Positions 9,276-18,656 are shown, counted from the first letter of the stretch. The stretch: DNA of 64,000 bases from Spongiimicrobium salis (GCF_043678055.1 NZ_JBHEQA010000001.1:558001-622000); one strand, 5' to 3'. Numbers and translations are program-made. Notes: generated by a model not told the origin, from the letters alone.

Positions 9276-10517
9276 TTACTCAAACTTTATAGCCTTTACA
9301 GGGGTTATACCGCTAATAATATAAGAAGGCACCAATAGCATTAAACTACAGAGCACTAACACGCAACTATTTAGCAGCAGTACCATAGGAAAATCAATAT
9401 AGATAGGAATATAGTCAATATAATATTCCTGAGGGTTGGCAAACTTGAATATTCTAAATTTATGCTGCAACCACAACAAGGTCAATCCTATCCCATTGCC
9501 CCATAGCAGTCCAATGCCAATAAGGTATACGGCATTGTAAATAAATACGCTTCGAATGCTCCAGTTGGAAGTGCCCAAGGCTTTAAGAATTCCGATCATT
9601 TGTGTGCGTTCCAGAATCAAAACCAAAAGCGCGGTGATCATATTAATGCCCCCTACAATGATCATGATGCCAATGATCAAGGCAATATTAATATCGAAAA
9701 GGCCGATCCATTCAAAGATATTGAAATACTTATTTTTTATATTCCAGGTATCCAAAGTGGACAGGGTTTTTCCGTGAATTTCATTTGTCTTCTCCTCAAT
9801 GGCATCGAAGTCATCAAGAAACACTTCAAATTGTCCTACTTGATTCTCTCCCCATCTGTTCATGCGCTGTATATGCCGTATATCTACAAAAACGAGGGTA
9901 TTGTCAAACTCTTCAAATCCACTATCGTAAATTCCTACGATAGTAAAATTACGATTGTTGGGTGCTTTGGAAATGTCAGCTTCCTTTGGAAAAAAAGAAA
10001 AAAACGAATCTCCCAATTTTAGCTGTAGACTACTAGCCATAAGTCGGGAAAGCAATACCTCTTCATTGAGTTCCCCACTATAATCGGGCAGTCGTCCTTC
10101 GACCAAATATTCTTGAAATGCATCCCAATTGTAATCTTTCCCCACCCCCTTGGCGATAATGCCACTAAAGGTTTTTTCTGTTCTGATCACCCCTCCCTTG
10201 CTCGCTATGGCCTGTATATGGGAAATGCCATCTACTGTAGTAAATTCGGGATAAAAATCTTGTTCCAGAGATACAGGAGCTACAGATACATTAGAGGCGT
10301 TATTATCGTAATTTTGAATTTGGATATGTCCGTTAAAGGCAGCTACTTTTTCTCGAATCTTGTGTTTAAGGCCAACGCCCGCCGCTATAGCGATCAGCAT
10401 CATAATAATGCTCAAGGCGATAGCCATAATGGCTATTTTTATTATTGGTGCGGAAATGCTAATTTTATGCTCCTTACCTTTAATCAGGCGTTTTGCTATA
10501 AAAAATTCTAAATTCAA
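9276..10517 (-). CDS. ABC transporter permease, LolC/LolE (FtsX) type
   Basis: 413 residues with the lipoprotein-release permease layout: an N-terminal membrane helix (IIKIAIMAIALSIIMMLIAIA, residues ~25-45), a periplasmic MacB-like domain, and three C-terminal helices with the FtsX core (MITALLVLILERTQMIGILKALG). The start is TTG at 10517: an in-frame TAA lies six codons upstream, and the sequence after the TTG (NLEFFIAKRLIKG) matches family N-termini, so a non-ATG start is likely. The partner ATPase LolD is not in the window. The start codon is only 3 bases from the divergent DUF1343 gene. Confidence 0.87.
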   Translation of the reverse strand: MNLEFFIAKRLIKGKEHKISISAPIIKIAIMAIALSIIMMLIAIAAGVGLKHKIREKVAAFNGHIQIQNYDNNASNVSVAPVSLEQDFYPEFTTVDGISHIQAIASKGGVIRTEKTFSGIIAKGVGKDYNWDAFQEYLVEGRLPDYSGELNEEVLLSRLMASSLQLKLGDSFFSFFPKEADISKAPNNRNFTIVGIYDSGFEEFDNTLVFVDIRHIQRMNRWGENQVGQFEVFLDDFDAIEEKTNEIHGKTLSTLDTWNIKNKYFNIFEWIGLFDINIALIIGIMIIVGGINMITALLVLILERTQMIGILKALGTSNWSIRSVFIYNAVYLIGIGLLWGNGIGLTLLWLQHKFRIFKFANPQEYYIDYIPIYIDFPMVLLLNSCVLVLCSLMLLVPSYIISGITPVKAIKFE

Positions 10518-10520
10518 TCG

Positions 10521-11783
10521 ATGGCGTTTTTATCCAGTTTCAAAAGTACAGTTTTCTTATGGGTTTTAATAGGCGCTTCCTGTGGAAACCCTACAAAAGG
10601 CCAAAAAACAAATGAGGAACCTACATCCAGCGCCCAGAAGGCCGCACCCCAGGCTCCAATTATTGTAGCAGCCAACAACACCGCGGCATACCTTCCGCTA
10701 CTGGAAGGAAAAAAAATAGGCATTGTAGCCAATCAGACCAGTGTAATTTTTAAATACCCTAAAGATGTAGAGGAAAGCATAAAACCATATACCCATTTGG
10801 TAGATTCCCTGCTCTTGCACCATATCACAATCAAGAAAGTTTTTGCCCCAGAGCATGGATTTCGGGGAAGGGCCGATGCGGGTGAAAAAGTAAAGGATGA
10901 AGTAGATGCCAAAACCGGGTTACCTCTGCTCTCCTTACATGGCAAAAATAGAAAACCTACAGCGGAACAACTCCAAGGTTTGGACCTGATCTTATTTGAT
11001 ATTCAGGATGTAGGCGTACGATTTTACACCTATATTGCTACCTTACAACTGGTCATGGAAGCTTGTGCAGAAAACAACATTCCCATGATAGTTTTAGATC
11101 GCCCCAATCCCAACGGACATTATATCGATGGCCCTACCATGGAGGAAGCACATACTAATTTTTTAGGGATGACCCCTATTCCTTTGGTTTATGGGATGAC
11201 TATTGGGGAGTATGCCAAGATGCTCAATGGAGAAGGATGGTTAGCTAATGCCAAGACCGTAGATCTCACGGTAATTCCATTAAAAAATTACTCCCATACA
11301 CGCAGTTACCATCTTCCTATACGTCCATCCCCCAATTTACCCAATGATATTGCCATTAATCTCTATCCCAGTTTAGGGCTTTTTGAAGGCACTACCGTCA
11401 ATGCGGGAAGAGGAACCGAACAACAGTTTCAACGCTATGGCGCTTCCTTTTTAGATAGTTTAAAGTATGATTTTACCTATACTCCAAAACCCAATTTTGG
11501 ATCCAAATATCCCAAAGAAGAAGGCAAACGTGCCTACGGGAAGGATTTATCGCAGACACCAAAAATGAATGAAATTTCTTTGGCATGGATACAGGATGCC
11601 TATGAAAATTCCACCAAGCGCGATGCTTTTTTTAAGACTGCCGGATTTACCAGACACGCCGGAACTACCAAATTACAACAACAATTGGAGGAGGGACTTT
11701 CAGAAGCGGCAATCAAAGCCTCATGGCAAGAAGATATTAATGCGTTCAAAGTCATTAGAGCCAAATATCTTCTGTACGATTAA
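10521..11783 (+). CDS. namZ: DUF1343 lipoprotein, NamZ-type exo-beta-N-acetylmuramidase candidate
   Basis: 420 residues with a signal peptide and possible lipobox ending at Cys20 (VLIGASC). From residue ~60 it matches the DUF1343 family: GKKIGIVANQTSV, KKVFAPEHGFRG, DAGEKV, LHGKNRKPT, LILFDIQDVGVRFYTYI, and DRPNPNGHYIDGP. Characterised DUF1343 members (NamZ) release N-acetylmuramic acid from the non-reducing ends of peptidoglycan fragments, so a role in cell-wall recycling is inferred. No MurQ- or NagZ-type partner is adjacent. It is divergent from the LolC/E-like permease with start codons 3 bases apart. Confidence 0.87.
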   Translation: MAFLSSFKSTVFLWVLIGASCGNPTKGQKTNEEPTSSAQKAAPQAPIIVAANNTAAYLPLLEGKKIGIVANQTSVIFKYPKDVEESIKPYTHLVDSLLLHHITIKKVFAPEHGFRGRADAGEKVKDEVDAKTGLPLLSLHGKNRKPTAEQLQGLDLILFDIQDVGVRFYTYIATLQLVMEACAENNIPMIVLDRPNPNGHYIDGPTMEEAHTNFLGMTPIPLVYGMTIGEYAKMLNGEGWLANAKTVDLTVIPLKNYSHTRSYHLPIRPSPNLPNDIAINLYPSLGLFEGTTVNAGRGTEQQFQRYGASFLDSLKYDFTYTPKPNFGSKYPKEEGKRAYGKDLSQTPKMNEISLAWIQDAYENSTKRDAFFKTAGFTRHAGTTKLQQQLEEGLSEAAIKASWQEDINAFKVIRAKYLLYD

Positions 11784-11792
11784 GAATACGCT

Positions 11793-12617
11793 TTACTCCT
11801 TGGGAACAGTGCGATACTTTTCAAATGGGATTTTGAGCAATGCCCCAATATTGGTATTTGCTTTTCTGTCCGGATGTGTGTCCACGCCATAGACAATATC
11901 TTCGTTTCGCATTTTATAGAAGGTTCCGAAGAGACGATCCCAAATAGAAAAAATATTACCATAATTGGAATCTGTATAAGGCAGTATATAATGATGGTGC
12001 ACTTTGTGCATATCGGGCGATACAATGATCCAACTTATGATGTCATCCAGTTTTTTGGGAAGAGCAATATTGGCATGATTAAACTGCGAAAAAACAACAG
12101 ACAAAGATTGGTAGATCATGATGACACCTATTGGGGTACCCACAAGAACAGCGCCTAAACAGGTAAATGCAAAGCGAATGACACTTTCTCCCGGATGATG
12201 TCTATTGGCTGTTGTAGTATCTACATGACCATCTGTGTGATGTATGATATGGAACCCCCATAATACTTTAATCTTATGCTGTACCCAATGTGCTAGCCAG
12301 GCACCAATGAGATCCAACAATAAAACCCCAACTAAAATATTGGCCCATAAAGGCATGGACAACCATTGTAGCACCCCAAAATTTTGGGCCACTGCCCAAT
12401 CACTGCTCTCTAACAACAAAAAAGCGAGAAAAAAGTTTACAACTACTGTAGTGAGGGTAAAAAAGATATTTAGTCCGCCATGTCTAAATTTTCTGTAGTC
12501 AAACTTAAATAAGGGAACGGCATACTCCAACAACCAGAAAAAGGTAATTCCCGAAACCAAAATAAGGCTTCTATGGGTTGGAGGTATGGTTTCAAAATAT
12601 TGTACTATTGTTTCCAT
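11793..12617 (-). CDS. Fatty acid hydroxylase / sterol desaturase superfamily protein
   Basis: 274 residues from ATG 12617; a TTG 21 bases upstream is less likely. It is a membrane protein with several hydrophobic helices and the three histidine clusters of the non-haem di-iron family: HWVQH, HIIHH followed by NRHHP, and HKVHHH. These bind two irons and support hydroxylation or desaturation of lipid substrates, or ether-lipid cleavage. The exact lipid is unknown. It converges with the DUF1343 gene (9-base gap) and precedes, on the same strand, no clear operon partner. Confidence 0.87.
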   Translation of the reverse strand: METIVQYFETIPPTHRSLILVSGITFFWLLEYAVPLFKFDYRKFRHGGLNIFFTLTTVVVNFFLAFLLLESSDWAVAQNFGVLQWLSMPLWANILVGVLLLDLIGAWLAHWVQHKIKVLWGFHIIHHTDGHVDTTTANRHHPGESVIRFAFTCLGAVLVGTPIGVIMIYQSLSVVFSQFNHANIALPKKLDDIISWIIVSPDMHKVHHHYILPYTDSNYGNIFSIWDRLFGTFYKMRNEDIVYGVDTHPDRKANTNIGALLKIPFEKYRTVPKE

Positions 12618-12666
12618 TCCCACAAGATAATCCTTCAACTTCGTTTTATCAAATTAAAAGAAAAAC

Positions 12667-13185
12667 TTAGGGTTTTATTCGCTGTTTCATACGTTCTACA
12701 ATACGGTAGGCTGCAGGGCAAATAGCGACATTCTTTAGCGTTAAATGACTGATTTGCTGAAACTTTTTACGATCAGTATGTGGAAATTCTCGGCAGGCCT
12801 TGGGACGCACCTCATAAATGGAACAGTAATTGTCTTCTCCCAAAAAAGCACAAGGCACTTGTTGCAATACATGATCATTATCTTCATCGACCTTCAAATA
12901 AGTGGCGATAAATTTTTGTGGCTTTATACGCAAATGCTTTGAGATTCGCTCAATATCGGCACGGGTAAACAAGGGTCCCGTAGTGCTACAGCAATTTCCG
13001 CACTCCAAGCAGTCCGTGCGTTCAAATTCTTCTTCATGCAATTCTTGCATGACGTAATCTAAATTTTTCGGGGGTTTCTTTTTTAACTTGGCAAAAAACT
13101 TCTTGTTCTCCTTTGCTTTCTCTCTAGCTTTTTTTGGCAAAGTCTTCAAAAAACTTGTCATGTCTTCTTTTCCTGTACTACTCAT
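12667..13185 (-). CDS. YkgJ family cysteine cluster protein
   Basis: 172 residues, soluble and very lysine-rich at the N-terminus. It has the cysteine cluster CLECGNCCSTTGPLF and later CSIYEVRPKACREFP, typical of the YkgJ/UPF0153 family, thought to bind zinc or an iron-sulfur cluster. Biochemical function is not established for the family. Start is ATG 13185; an internal ATG at 13161 is an alternative. Confidence 0.85.
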   Translation of the reverse strand: MSSTGKEDMTSFLKTLPKKAREKAKENKKFFAKLKKKPPKNLDYVMQELHEEEFERTDCLECGNCCSTTGPLFTRADIERISKHLRIKPQKFIATYLKVDEDNDHVLQQVPCAFLGEDNYCSIYEVRPKACREFPHTDRKKFQQISHLTLKNVAICPAAYRIVERMKQRIKP

Positions 13186-13276
13186 AGGTTCTGTGCCATC
13201 TCAAAATAATTTATGCCGATCTTCCTTTTTTTAAGTAGTTTAAAAGTCTCACATTTGCAGCGTAAATACAAGTAGA

Positions 13277-13987
13277 ATGGGCGATATTTTTGGGAAAGCA
13301 CTATTGGACTATCAATTGGGCCATTATGACCAGGACATCCTGACCTTCTCCTCCCTTGAAGAAGAAGATAACATTCCCTTGCCCTATCTTTTTAGATCCT
13401 ACGAAGAAATGCCCTTTCTGGAACAACAGGCCCTTGCTTTGTGCCAAGGTACCGTTTTGGATATTGGATGTGGTGCAGGGAGTCATAGTTTATACCTACA
13501 AGAAAAGGGATATGAGGTTACCGCTCTAGATCAGTCCAAAGGAGCGGTTGAAGTGTGCAAACAACGTGGACTTACCAATGTAGTGCACTCCACTGTTCTC
13601 ACCTATTCCGGAAAAAAATTCCATACGCTTTTATTGTTGATGAATGGTATAGGATTGGCAGGACGCTTAGCAGATTTGGACAGCTTCTTACAGCACTTAA
13701 AATCCCTTCTGCTTCCGGGCGGACAAATCCTGTTGGATTCCAGTGATATTATCTATATGTTTGACACGGATGATGACGGGGGTTATTGGATTCCAGATAC
13801 CGTGGATTACTACGGAGAAGTGATTTTCACTATGGAATACAAGAGCGAAAAGAGCGCTCCATTCCCTTGGTTATATCTGGATTTCAACACCTTACAAAGG
13901 GCGGCCATTCACAACAATTTAACCTGTGAACTTGTAAGCCAGGGAAATCATTACGACTATTTAACAAAAATTACTTGGAAAGGATAA
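13277..13987 (+). CDS. Class I SAM-dependent methyltransferase
   Basis: 236 residues. The glycine-rich SAM-binding motif I is VLDIGCGAGSHSLYLQEKG, followed by motif II-like VTALDQSKGAVEVCKQRG and LLPGGQILLDSSD. The substrate is unknown. ATG at 13277; the gene is divergent from the YkgJ-family gene. Confidence 0.87.
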   Translation: MGDIFGKALLDYQLGHYDQDILTFSSLEEEDNIPLPYLFRSYEEMPFLEQQALALCQGTVLDIGCGAGSHSLYLQEKGYEVTALDQSKGAVEVCKQRGLTNVVHSTVLTYSGKKFHTLLLLMNGIGLAGRLADLDSFLQHLKSLLLPGGQILLDSSDIIYMFDTDDDGGYWIPDTVDYYGEVIFTMEYKSEKSAPFPWLYLDFNTLQRAAIHNNLTCELVSQGNHYDYLTKITWKG

Positions 13988-14073
13988 TAGACCTTGCTCT
14001 TTTATCGTTATAATCATTAACGGTCCATCTAATAAAAAGTATTGATGGGCTTTATTTTTAAAGGAGATATCAG

Positions 14074-14895
14074 ATGAAAAAATATAACCGTTTACTTTGG
14101 ATTTTAGTATTGCTTTTAGCCCTGGGATGTTCCAGTGATAGCAATTCGGATGGGCAAGCCCCTCCTGAGGAAGTTTCCAATCCCACGCCAGACCCCAATG
14201 TAGACCGCTCGGGCAATCTTCTAGCCACAGGAGCTTCCGCCAATGATATTTTATCCAACAATAGTTTTACAAGCCTCCGTATTGAAATTGCATTTGTTAC
14301 CGGATTTCGCCCAACAACAGAGGCAATATCGGAGTTTACGGAATTTTTAGGAGCCTTTAGTTTTAAAGAAGATATTGAAATTGTTTTTAACGAATTACCG
14401 GCAACGGATGAAGAAGATCTTACCCTTCAGGAAATTGCCGATTTGGAGACTGCAAACCGCACCGTATACAATGATGGTAATACCTTAGGAATCTATATTT
14501 ATTTTGCCGATGCGCCTTCAGATGGAGATGACTTGGATAGTGGTTTGGTAACCTTAGGAGCCGTTTATAGAAATACTTCCATGGTCATTTATGAATCCAC
14601 GATCAGAATATTACTCTCCCGTAGTAATTCCAGTGCAGTTACTTTGGCCAATGTAGAAACAGCAACCTTAAATCATGAATTTGGGCACTTGTTCGGATTA
14701 GTGAATCTAGGAAGCCCCGCAGTAAATGACCATGAAGATGCAGGGGCACCGAATCACTGTAATGTTCCTGGATGTTTAATGCGAGCCGAATTGGAATTTG
14801 GATCAGGAATGATGAATATGATGGAGAATATGGGTGTTGTGCCTGTGCTGGATGCAGAATGTATCTTGGATATTCAGGCTAACGGGGCCCGATAA
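14074..14895 (+). CDS. Lipoprotein metalloprotease with archaemetzincin-like signature
   Basis: 273 residues, preceded by an unusually clear Shine-Dalgarno sequence (AAGGAGA at 14061). The lipobox is LLLALGC (Cys19), then a Ser/Asp/Pro-rich linker. The catalytic region is HEFGHLFGLVN, giving HExxHxxG. About 20 residues later comes HCNVPGCLM, which fits the C-x4-C-x-M part of the archaemetzincin signature but is separated by an insertion. One further Cys follows near the C-terminus. I infer a zinc-dependent, membrane-anchored protease; related flavobacterial proteins are often simply called membrane metalloprotease. No partner gene is evident. Confidence 0.78.
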   Translation: MKKYNRLLWILVLLLALGCSSDSNSDGQAPPEEVSNPTPDPNVDRSGNLLATGASANDILSNNSFTSLRIEIAFVTGFRPTTEAISEFTEFLGAFSFKEDIEIVFNELPATDEEDLTLQEIADLETANRTVYNDGNTLGIYIYFADAPSDGDDLDSGLVTLGAVYRNTSMVIYESTIRILLSRSNSSAVTLANVETATLNHEFGHLFGLVNLGSPAVNDHEDAGAPNHCNVPGCLMRAELEFGSGMMNMMENMGVVPVLDAECILDIQANGAR

Positions 14896-14958
14896 TCCTA
14901 TTTTTCAGAAAACAAAACGCTAAAGTATATCCTTAAAACCCATTTCTAGATAACTAAC

Positions 14959-14978
14959 TTCACTAGATCTCTAGTGAA
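14959..14978. terminator. Palindrome between convergent genes
   Basis: TTCACTAGA-TC-TCTAGTGAA forms a nearly perfect 9-bp stem, extendable outward with mismatches, in the 112-base gap between the metalloprotease gene and queE, which converge. It has no long U-tract, so terminator function is only likely. Confidence 0.45.
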
Positions 14979-15007
14979 AGTGGTTATGGATACCGCTTCA
15001 TTTAAAT

Positions 15008-15640
15008 CTAAGGGATATTAAGGTATTTATGCGTTTGTAAGGAGACTTTCCATTTAGGGTGTGCCATAACATAGTCCACGATCATGGGAACCACTTTGTC
15101 CTTTACACTCCATTCCGGTTGCAAATACAAAATGCAATTCGCATTGGTTTTGGCCGCTTGTTCCTCGGCAAAAATCAAATCATGTTTATTGTAAACAATG
15201 ACCTTGAGTTCCTGCGCCAACTCGTAAATTTTTGTTTTGGGCAACTTGTTCTTTTTGGGAGAAAGACATATCCAATCCCAAGTTCCAGTCAATGGATAGG
15301 CACCAGAGGTTTCAATATGTGTTTTTAAATTCTTTGCTTTCAAGGCCTGTGTCAAAGGCTCCATGTTCCAGGTCAAGGGTTCTCCTCCGGTAACTACAAT
15401 GGTATCTGAATATTTTGCTGCATTCTTTACGATGGCATCAATGGAAGTGGGTGGATGCGTGCCCGCATTCCAACTTTCCTTTACATCGCACCAATGACAC
15501 CCTACATCACAACCTCCTACACGTATAAAATAGGCTGCGGTACCTTTGTAAAAACCTTCCCCCTGTATGGTATAGAACTCTTCCATTAAAGGAAGCATTT
15601 CCCCTTTATCTACCAACGCCAAAACTTCATCTGTTACCAT
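15008..15640 (-). CDS. queE: 7-carboxy-7-deazaguanine synthase (radical SAM)
   Basis: 210 residues. The hallmark MEEFYTIQGEGFYKGTAAYFIRVGGC leads into the radical-SAM cluster motif C-DVG-C-HW-C (Cx3Cx2C), then VVTGGEPL. QueE converts 6-carboxytetrahydropterin to 7-carboxy-7-deazaguanine in queuosine biosynthesis. QueC, QueD and QueF are not in the window, so the pathway genes are scattered. ATG 15640 is used; ATGs a few codons inside are alternatives. Confidence 0.92.
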   Translation of the reverse strand: MVTDEVLALVDKGEMLPLMEEFYTIQGEGFYKGTAAYFIRVGGCDVGCHWCDVKESWNAGTHPPTSIDAIVKNAAKYSDTIVVTGGEPLTWNMEPLTQALKAKNLKTHIETSGAYPLTGTWDWICLSPKKNKLPKTKIYELAQELKVIVYNKHDLIFAEEQAAKTNANCILYLQPEWSVKDKVVPMIVDYVMAHPKWKVSLQTHKYLNIP

Positions 15641-15686
15641 CCTGCAAAGATATGCTTTCCTTTTTTGTTTTAATTGTGGGTTAGGT

Positions 15687-15698
15687 GTGGTGCACCAC
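15687..15698. promoter_or_regulatory. 12-bp perfect palindrome, possible operator
   Basis: GTGGTGCACCAC lies 47 bases upstream of the queE start codon and downstream of the ridA stop codon on the same strand. It may be a protein-binding site or the base of a short hairpin. There is no direct evidence of function. Confidence 0.3.
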
Positions 15699-15737
15699 CA
15701 AAACGCACGTGCAATACTTCTAGTTCACTGCCATGGA

Positions 15738-16190
15738 TTACTCCTTGGCCGCAATGGTCTCTATTTCGATCTTTGCGTTTCTCGCTAAGCCTTTAGCGGC
15801 AAAAGTAGTTCTTGCCGGTTTCTTTGTCATGTACTTGGAATATACCTCATTAAAAGCCGAGAAATCTTCCATAGTGCTCAATATCACTGTACATTTCACC
15901 ACATTGTCCAAAGTCATACCGTGATGCTTCAATACGGCTTCTATATTTTTAATGACCTGTTCGGTTTCCGCTTTTATTCCTCCTTCAACCATCGTTCTCG
16001 TGGTTTGATCCATTCCGATCTGCCCGGCAAGAAAATACAGCTTGCCTACTTGCACAGCATCACTAAAGGGAGCATTTCTTTTTTTTACTTCATGGGATTC
16101 ATGAAATGTAATTTTTGTTTTTTCCTGTGCTGTAGCCGGAATTAAAAAAAATATACTGAGGATGCCGAGAATGTAGAAGTGCTTTTTCAT
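15738..16190 (-). CDS. Exported RidA family protein
   Basis: Start set at ATG 16190, because it gives a clean signal peptide (MKKHFYILGILSIFFLIPAT, cleavage near TAQ). Longer frames would overlap the divergent gene. The mature ~128 residues carry RidA/YjgF features: PFSDAVQVGKLYFLAGQIG, TEQVIKNIEAVLKHHGMTLDNVV, and PARTTFAAKGLARNAKIEIE with the conserved Arg of the active cleft. Cytosolic RidA hydrolyses reactive enamines and imines; a periplasmic version like this has no established role. Confidence 0.85.
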   Translation of the reverse strand: MKKHFYILGILSIFFLIPATAQEKTKITFHESHEVKKRNAPFSDAVQVGKLYFLAGQIGMDQTTRTMVEGGIKAETEQVIKNIEAVLKHHGMTLDNVVKCTVILSTMEDFSAFNEVYSKYMTKKPARTTFAAKGLARNAKIEIETIAAKE

Positions 16191-16284
16191 AGTATTGTCC
16201 GTATTAAATGTTGCTTTTTTAATTCGTATTCGCGAACTTTTTTTGTTGTGCAAAATTACCCTATTTTTATCAAAAATAAACCAA

Positions 16285-17799
16285 ATGCACACCAAAGAAG
16301 AATTCTTTTCCCATATTGAGAAAGGATATACCACTAAAGGAGAGTTTATTACCATGGGCGCAGCCATGCTGGATGGAGAGGCTGTAGCCAATGCTCATGT
16401 GAAGATCCCCCTAAAAACCCTGAACCGGCACGGCTTGATTGCCGGAGCCACAGGAACGGGAAAAACAAAGACACTACAGGTCATTGCCGAAAATTTGTCG
16501 GACAAAGGCATTCCCGTACTATTGATGGACCTTAAAGGGGATTTAAGCGGTTTGGCGCAACCAAGTCCCGGACACCCTAAAATTGATGAACGCCATGAAA
16601 AGATTGGGTCTTTACCCTTTGAGGCAAAAAATTTCCCTATAGAAATTCTGTCGCTATCGGAGCAGGATGGCGTAAAATTACGGGCCACGGTCTCCGAATT
16701 TGGGCCTACGCTACTTTCCCGTATTTTGGACCTTACCGAAACGCAGACGGGAATTGTTGCGGTAATCTTTAAGTATTGCGATGATAATAAATTACCCCTA
16801 TTGGACCTTAAGGACTTTAAAAAGGTACTGCAATATGCTACACAGGAAGGGAAAAAAGAATTTACCGAGAGTTATGGCCGGATTTCCACAAGTTCTACAG
16901 GATCTATATTGCGGAAAATTATAGAGTTGGAACAGCAGGGTGCCGACCTTTTCTTTGGGGAAAAGTCATTTGATGTAGACGACCTTACACGAGTGGATAA
17001 CAAAGGAAGAGGCTATATTAACATCATACGCCTTACAGATATACAGGACAGGCCCAAGTTATTTTCAACGTTTATGTTGAGTCTTTTGGCAGAAATCTAT
17101 GATAGTTTTCCAGAACAGGGAGATAGCGACCGGCCAGAATTGATACTCTTCATCGATGAAGCCCATTTGATTTTTAAAGAAGCATCCAAAGCATTACTAG
17201 ATCAGATCGAAAGCATTGTGAAGTTAATTCGGTCTAAGGGTATTGGGCTGTATTTTGTAACACAGAACCCAACCGATGTTCCCAACGCAGTACTTTCCCA
17301 ATTGGGATTAAAGGTACAACATGCGTTAAGAGCTTTCACGGCCAGAGATCGTAAAGCCATAAAATTAACGGCAGAAAATTATCCGGAATCGGCATTTTAT
17401 GATACCAATGAGGTGCTGACTTCCTTGGGAATTGGAGAGGCCTTGATTTCCGCTTTGGATGAAAAAGGAAGGCCCACTCCTTTGGCAGCAACCTTACTAC
17501 GGGCCCCCATGAGTCGCATGGATGTATTGACCGATCAGGAGCTGGAAGAAGTCATTGATGCCTCTAAATTGGTAAAAAAATATAGTGAGGTCATTGATCG
17601 CGAAAGCGCCTATGAAATGCTGAATGAAAAAATTGAAAAAGCAGAAATTCTTGCCGAAAAAGAAAAAGCCAAGCCAGCCGCGCGGAGAACTACGAGTAGA
17701 CGCAGAACCAGCACACGTCAAAATCCTGTTGTAAAAGTATTGACTAGTGCCACGTTTATCCGGGGCGTATTGGGAATCTTAAAAAAGGTAATGCGTTAA
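16285..17799 (+). CDS. HerA-like ATPase, DUF853 (YjgR) family
   Basis: 504 residues from ATG 16285 (MHTKEEFFSHIEKGY); the longer TTG frame overlaps the divergent ridA leader. Walker A is GATGTGKTKTLQ and Walker B is LILFIDEAHLIF; the sequence PVLLMDLKGDLSGLAQP is typical of the family. The C-terminus is basic and Arg/Ser/Thr-rich (RRTTSRRRTSTRQ), then hydrophobic. The family is related to HerA/FtsK DNA-translocating motors, but DUF853 proteins are not functionally defined. No NurA-type nuclease is adjacent, so a HerA-NurA defence or repair pair is not supported. Confidence 0.88.
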   Translation: MHTKEEFFSHIEKGYTTKGEFITMGAAMLDGEAVANAHVKIPLKTLNRHGLIAGATGTGKTKTLQVIAENLSDKGIPVLLMDLKGDLSGLAQPSPGHPKIDERHEKIGSLPFEAKNFPIEILSLSEQDGVKLRATVSEFGPTLLSRILDLTETQTGIVAVIFKYCDDNKLPLLDLKDFKKVLQYATQEGKKEFTESYGRISTSSTGSILRKIIELEQQGADLFFGEKSFDVDDLTRVDNKGRGYINIIRLTDIQDRPKLFSTFMLSLLAEIYDSFPEQGDSDRPELILFIDEAHLIFKEASKALLDQIESIVKLIRSKGIGLYFVTQNPTDVPNAVLSQLGLKVQHALRAFTARDRKAIKLTAENYPESAFYDTNEVLTSLGIGEALISALDEKGRPTPLAATLLRAPMSRMDVLTDQELEEVIDASKLVKKYSEVIDRESAYEMLNEKIEKAEILAEKEKAKPAARRTTSRRRTSTRQNPVVKVLTSATFIRGVLGILKKVMR

Positions 17800-18060
17800 T
17801 TTTAACACACAGCGGTTCTCTTCTTATTTTTTGGGCGCTACCCCAATAGGTATTCCTTACGCATAGATGTTTTCATCAAGGGAAAACAAAAGGGTTGGAG
17901 AGTTCTTCAGTACGCTGCATCAAAAAACATATGGTCTAGCAAAATAAAAGTGATTCCCAAACGTATTTATTATAGGAAGGATTGCATTCATCAAAAAAAT
18001 CATCACAACAATGCGTTCCCAAAAGACCAATCATCAAGTTAAAATCAATCAAAAAAACCA

Positions 18061-18612
18061 ATGACCAAAAAGAACACACTCATCCTTAGTATTCTCATCA
18101 GCCTATTTTTTATACAATGTCAAAAGACTAGTACTGATTTTTTAATTACGGCAGATAGTGTTGGGAAATTAAAGCGCGATACCACTGTGAGCGATCTGGA
18201 AACTATATTTGTCACAGATTCCGTTGTCCGCGATACCAGTACCTCCAAACTACGCTCTAGTACAAAACGTATTCAGATCTACGAAAAAGGGGGACAACAC
18301 TTATTGACCCTTACACCGAGTACAGATAGTATCCCTAAAATAGAGAACATCAGGATTATGGATTCCCGTTTTGTCACGGAAAAAGGAATAGGGTTCAGCA
18401 GCACTTTTAAAGAGATTAAAGACAATTACGATATAAAAAATACGATAACCACTATGAATAATGTGGTCATTTATCTTAAGGACAGCGATATGTACTTTAC
18501 CATTTCCAAGGAGGAATTACCCACGAGTTTGCGTTATGCTGCGAGCTCCAATGTAGAAGCAGTTCAAATTCCTGACGAAGCCAAAGTGAAGTACTTCATG
18601 GTGGGTTGGTAA
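18061..18612 (+). CDS. Putative lipoprotein, unknown function
   Basis: 183 residues. The N-terminus MTKKNTLILSILISLFFIQC has a hydrophobic core and a candidate lipobox with Cys20. The rest is predicted mixed alpha/beta, with RFVTEKGIGFSSTFKEIKDNYDI as the most distinctive segment. I do not recognise a named domain. The 261 bases before it are AT-rich and show no convincing gene; the leader repeats ATCAA-like words shortly before the ATG. Confidence 0.7.
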   Translation: MTKKNTLILSILISLFFIQCQKTSTDFLITADSVGKLKRDTTVSDLETIFVTDSVVRDTSTSKLRSSTKRIQIYEKGGQHLLTLTPSTDSIPKIENIRIMDSRFVTEKGIGFSSTFKEIKDNYDIKNTITTMNNVVIYLKDSDMYFTISKEELPTSLRYAASSNVEAVQIPDEAKVKYFMVGW

Positions 18613-18656
18613 GCATAGTAGCGCTTATATCTGGGCGTACGGCATATTGGTATTAA

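Noticed and set aside
16195..17799. HerA-NurA or DNA-defence system around the HerA-like ATPase
   Set aside because: The ATPase belongs to the DUF853 group and no nuclease or defence gene is adjacent.
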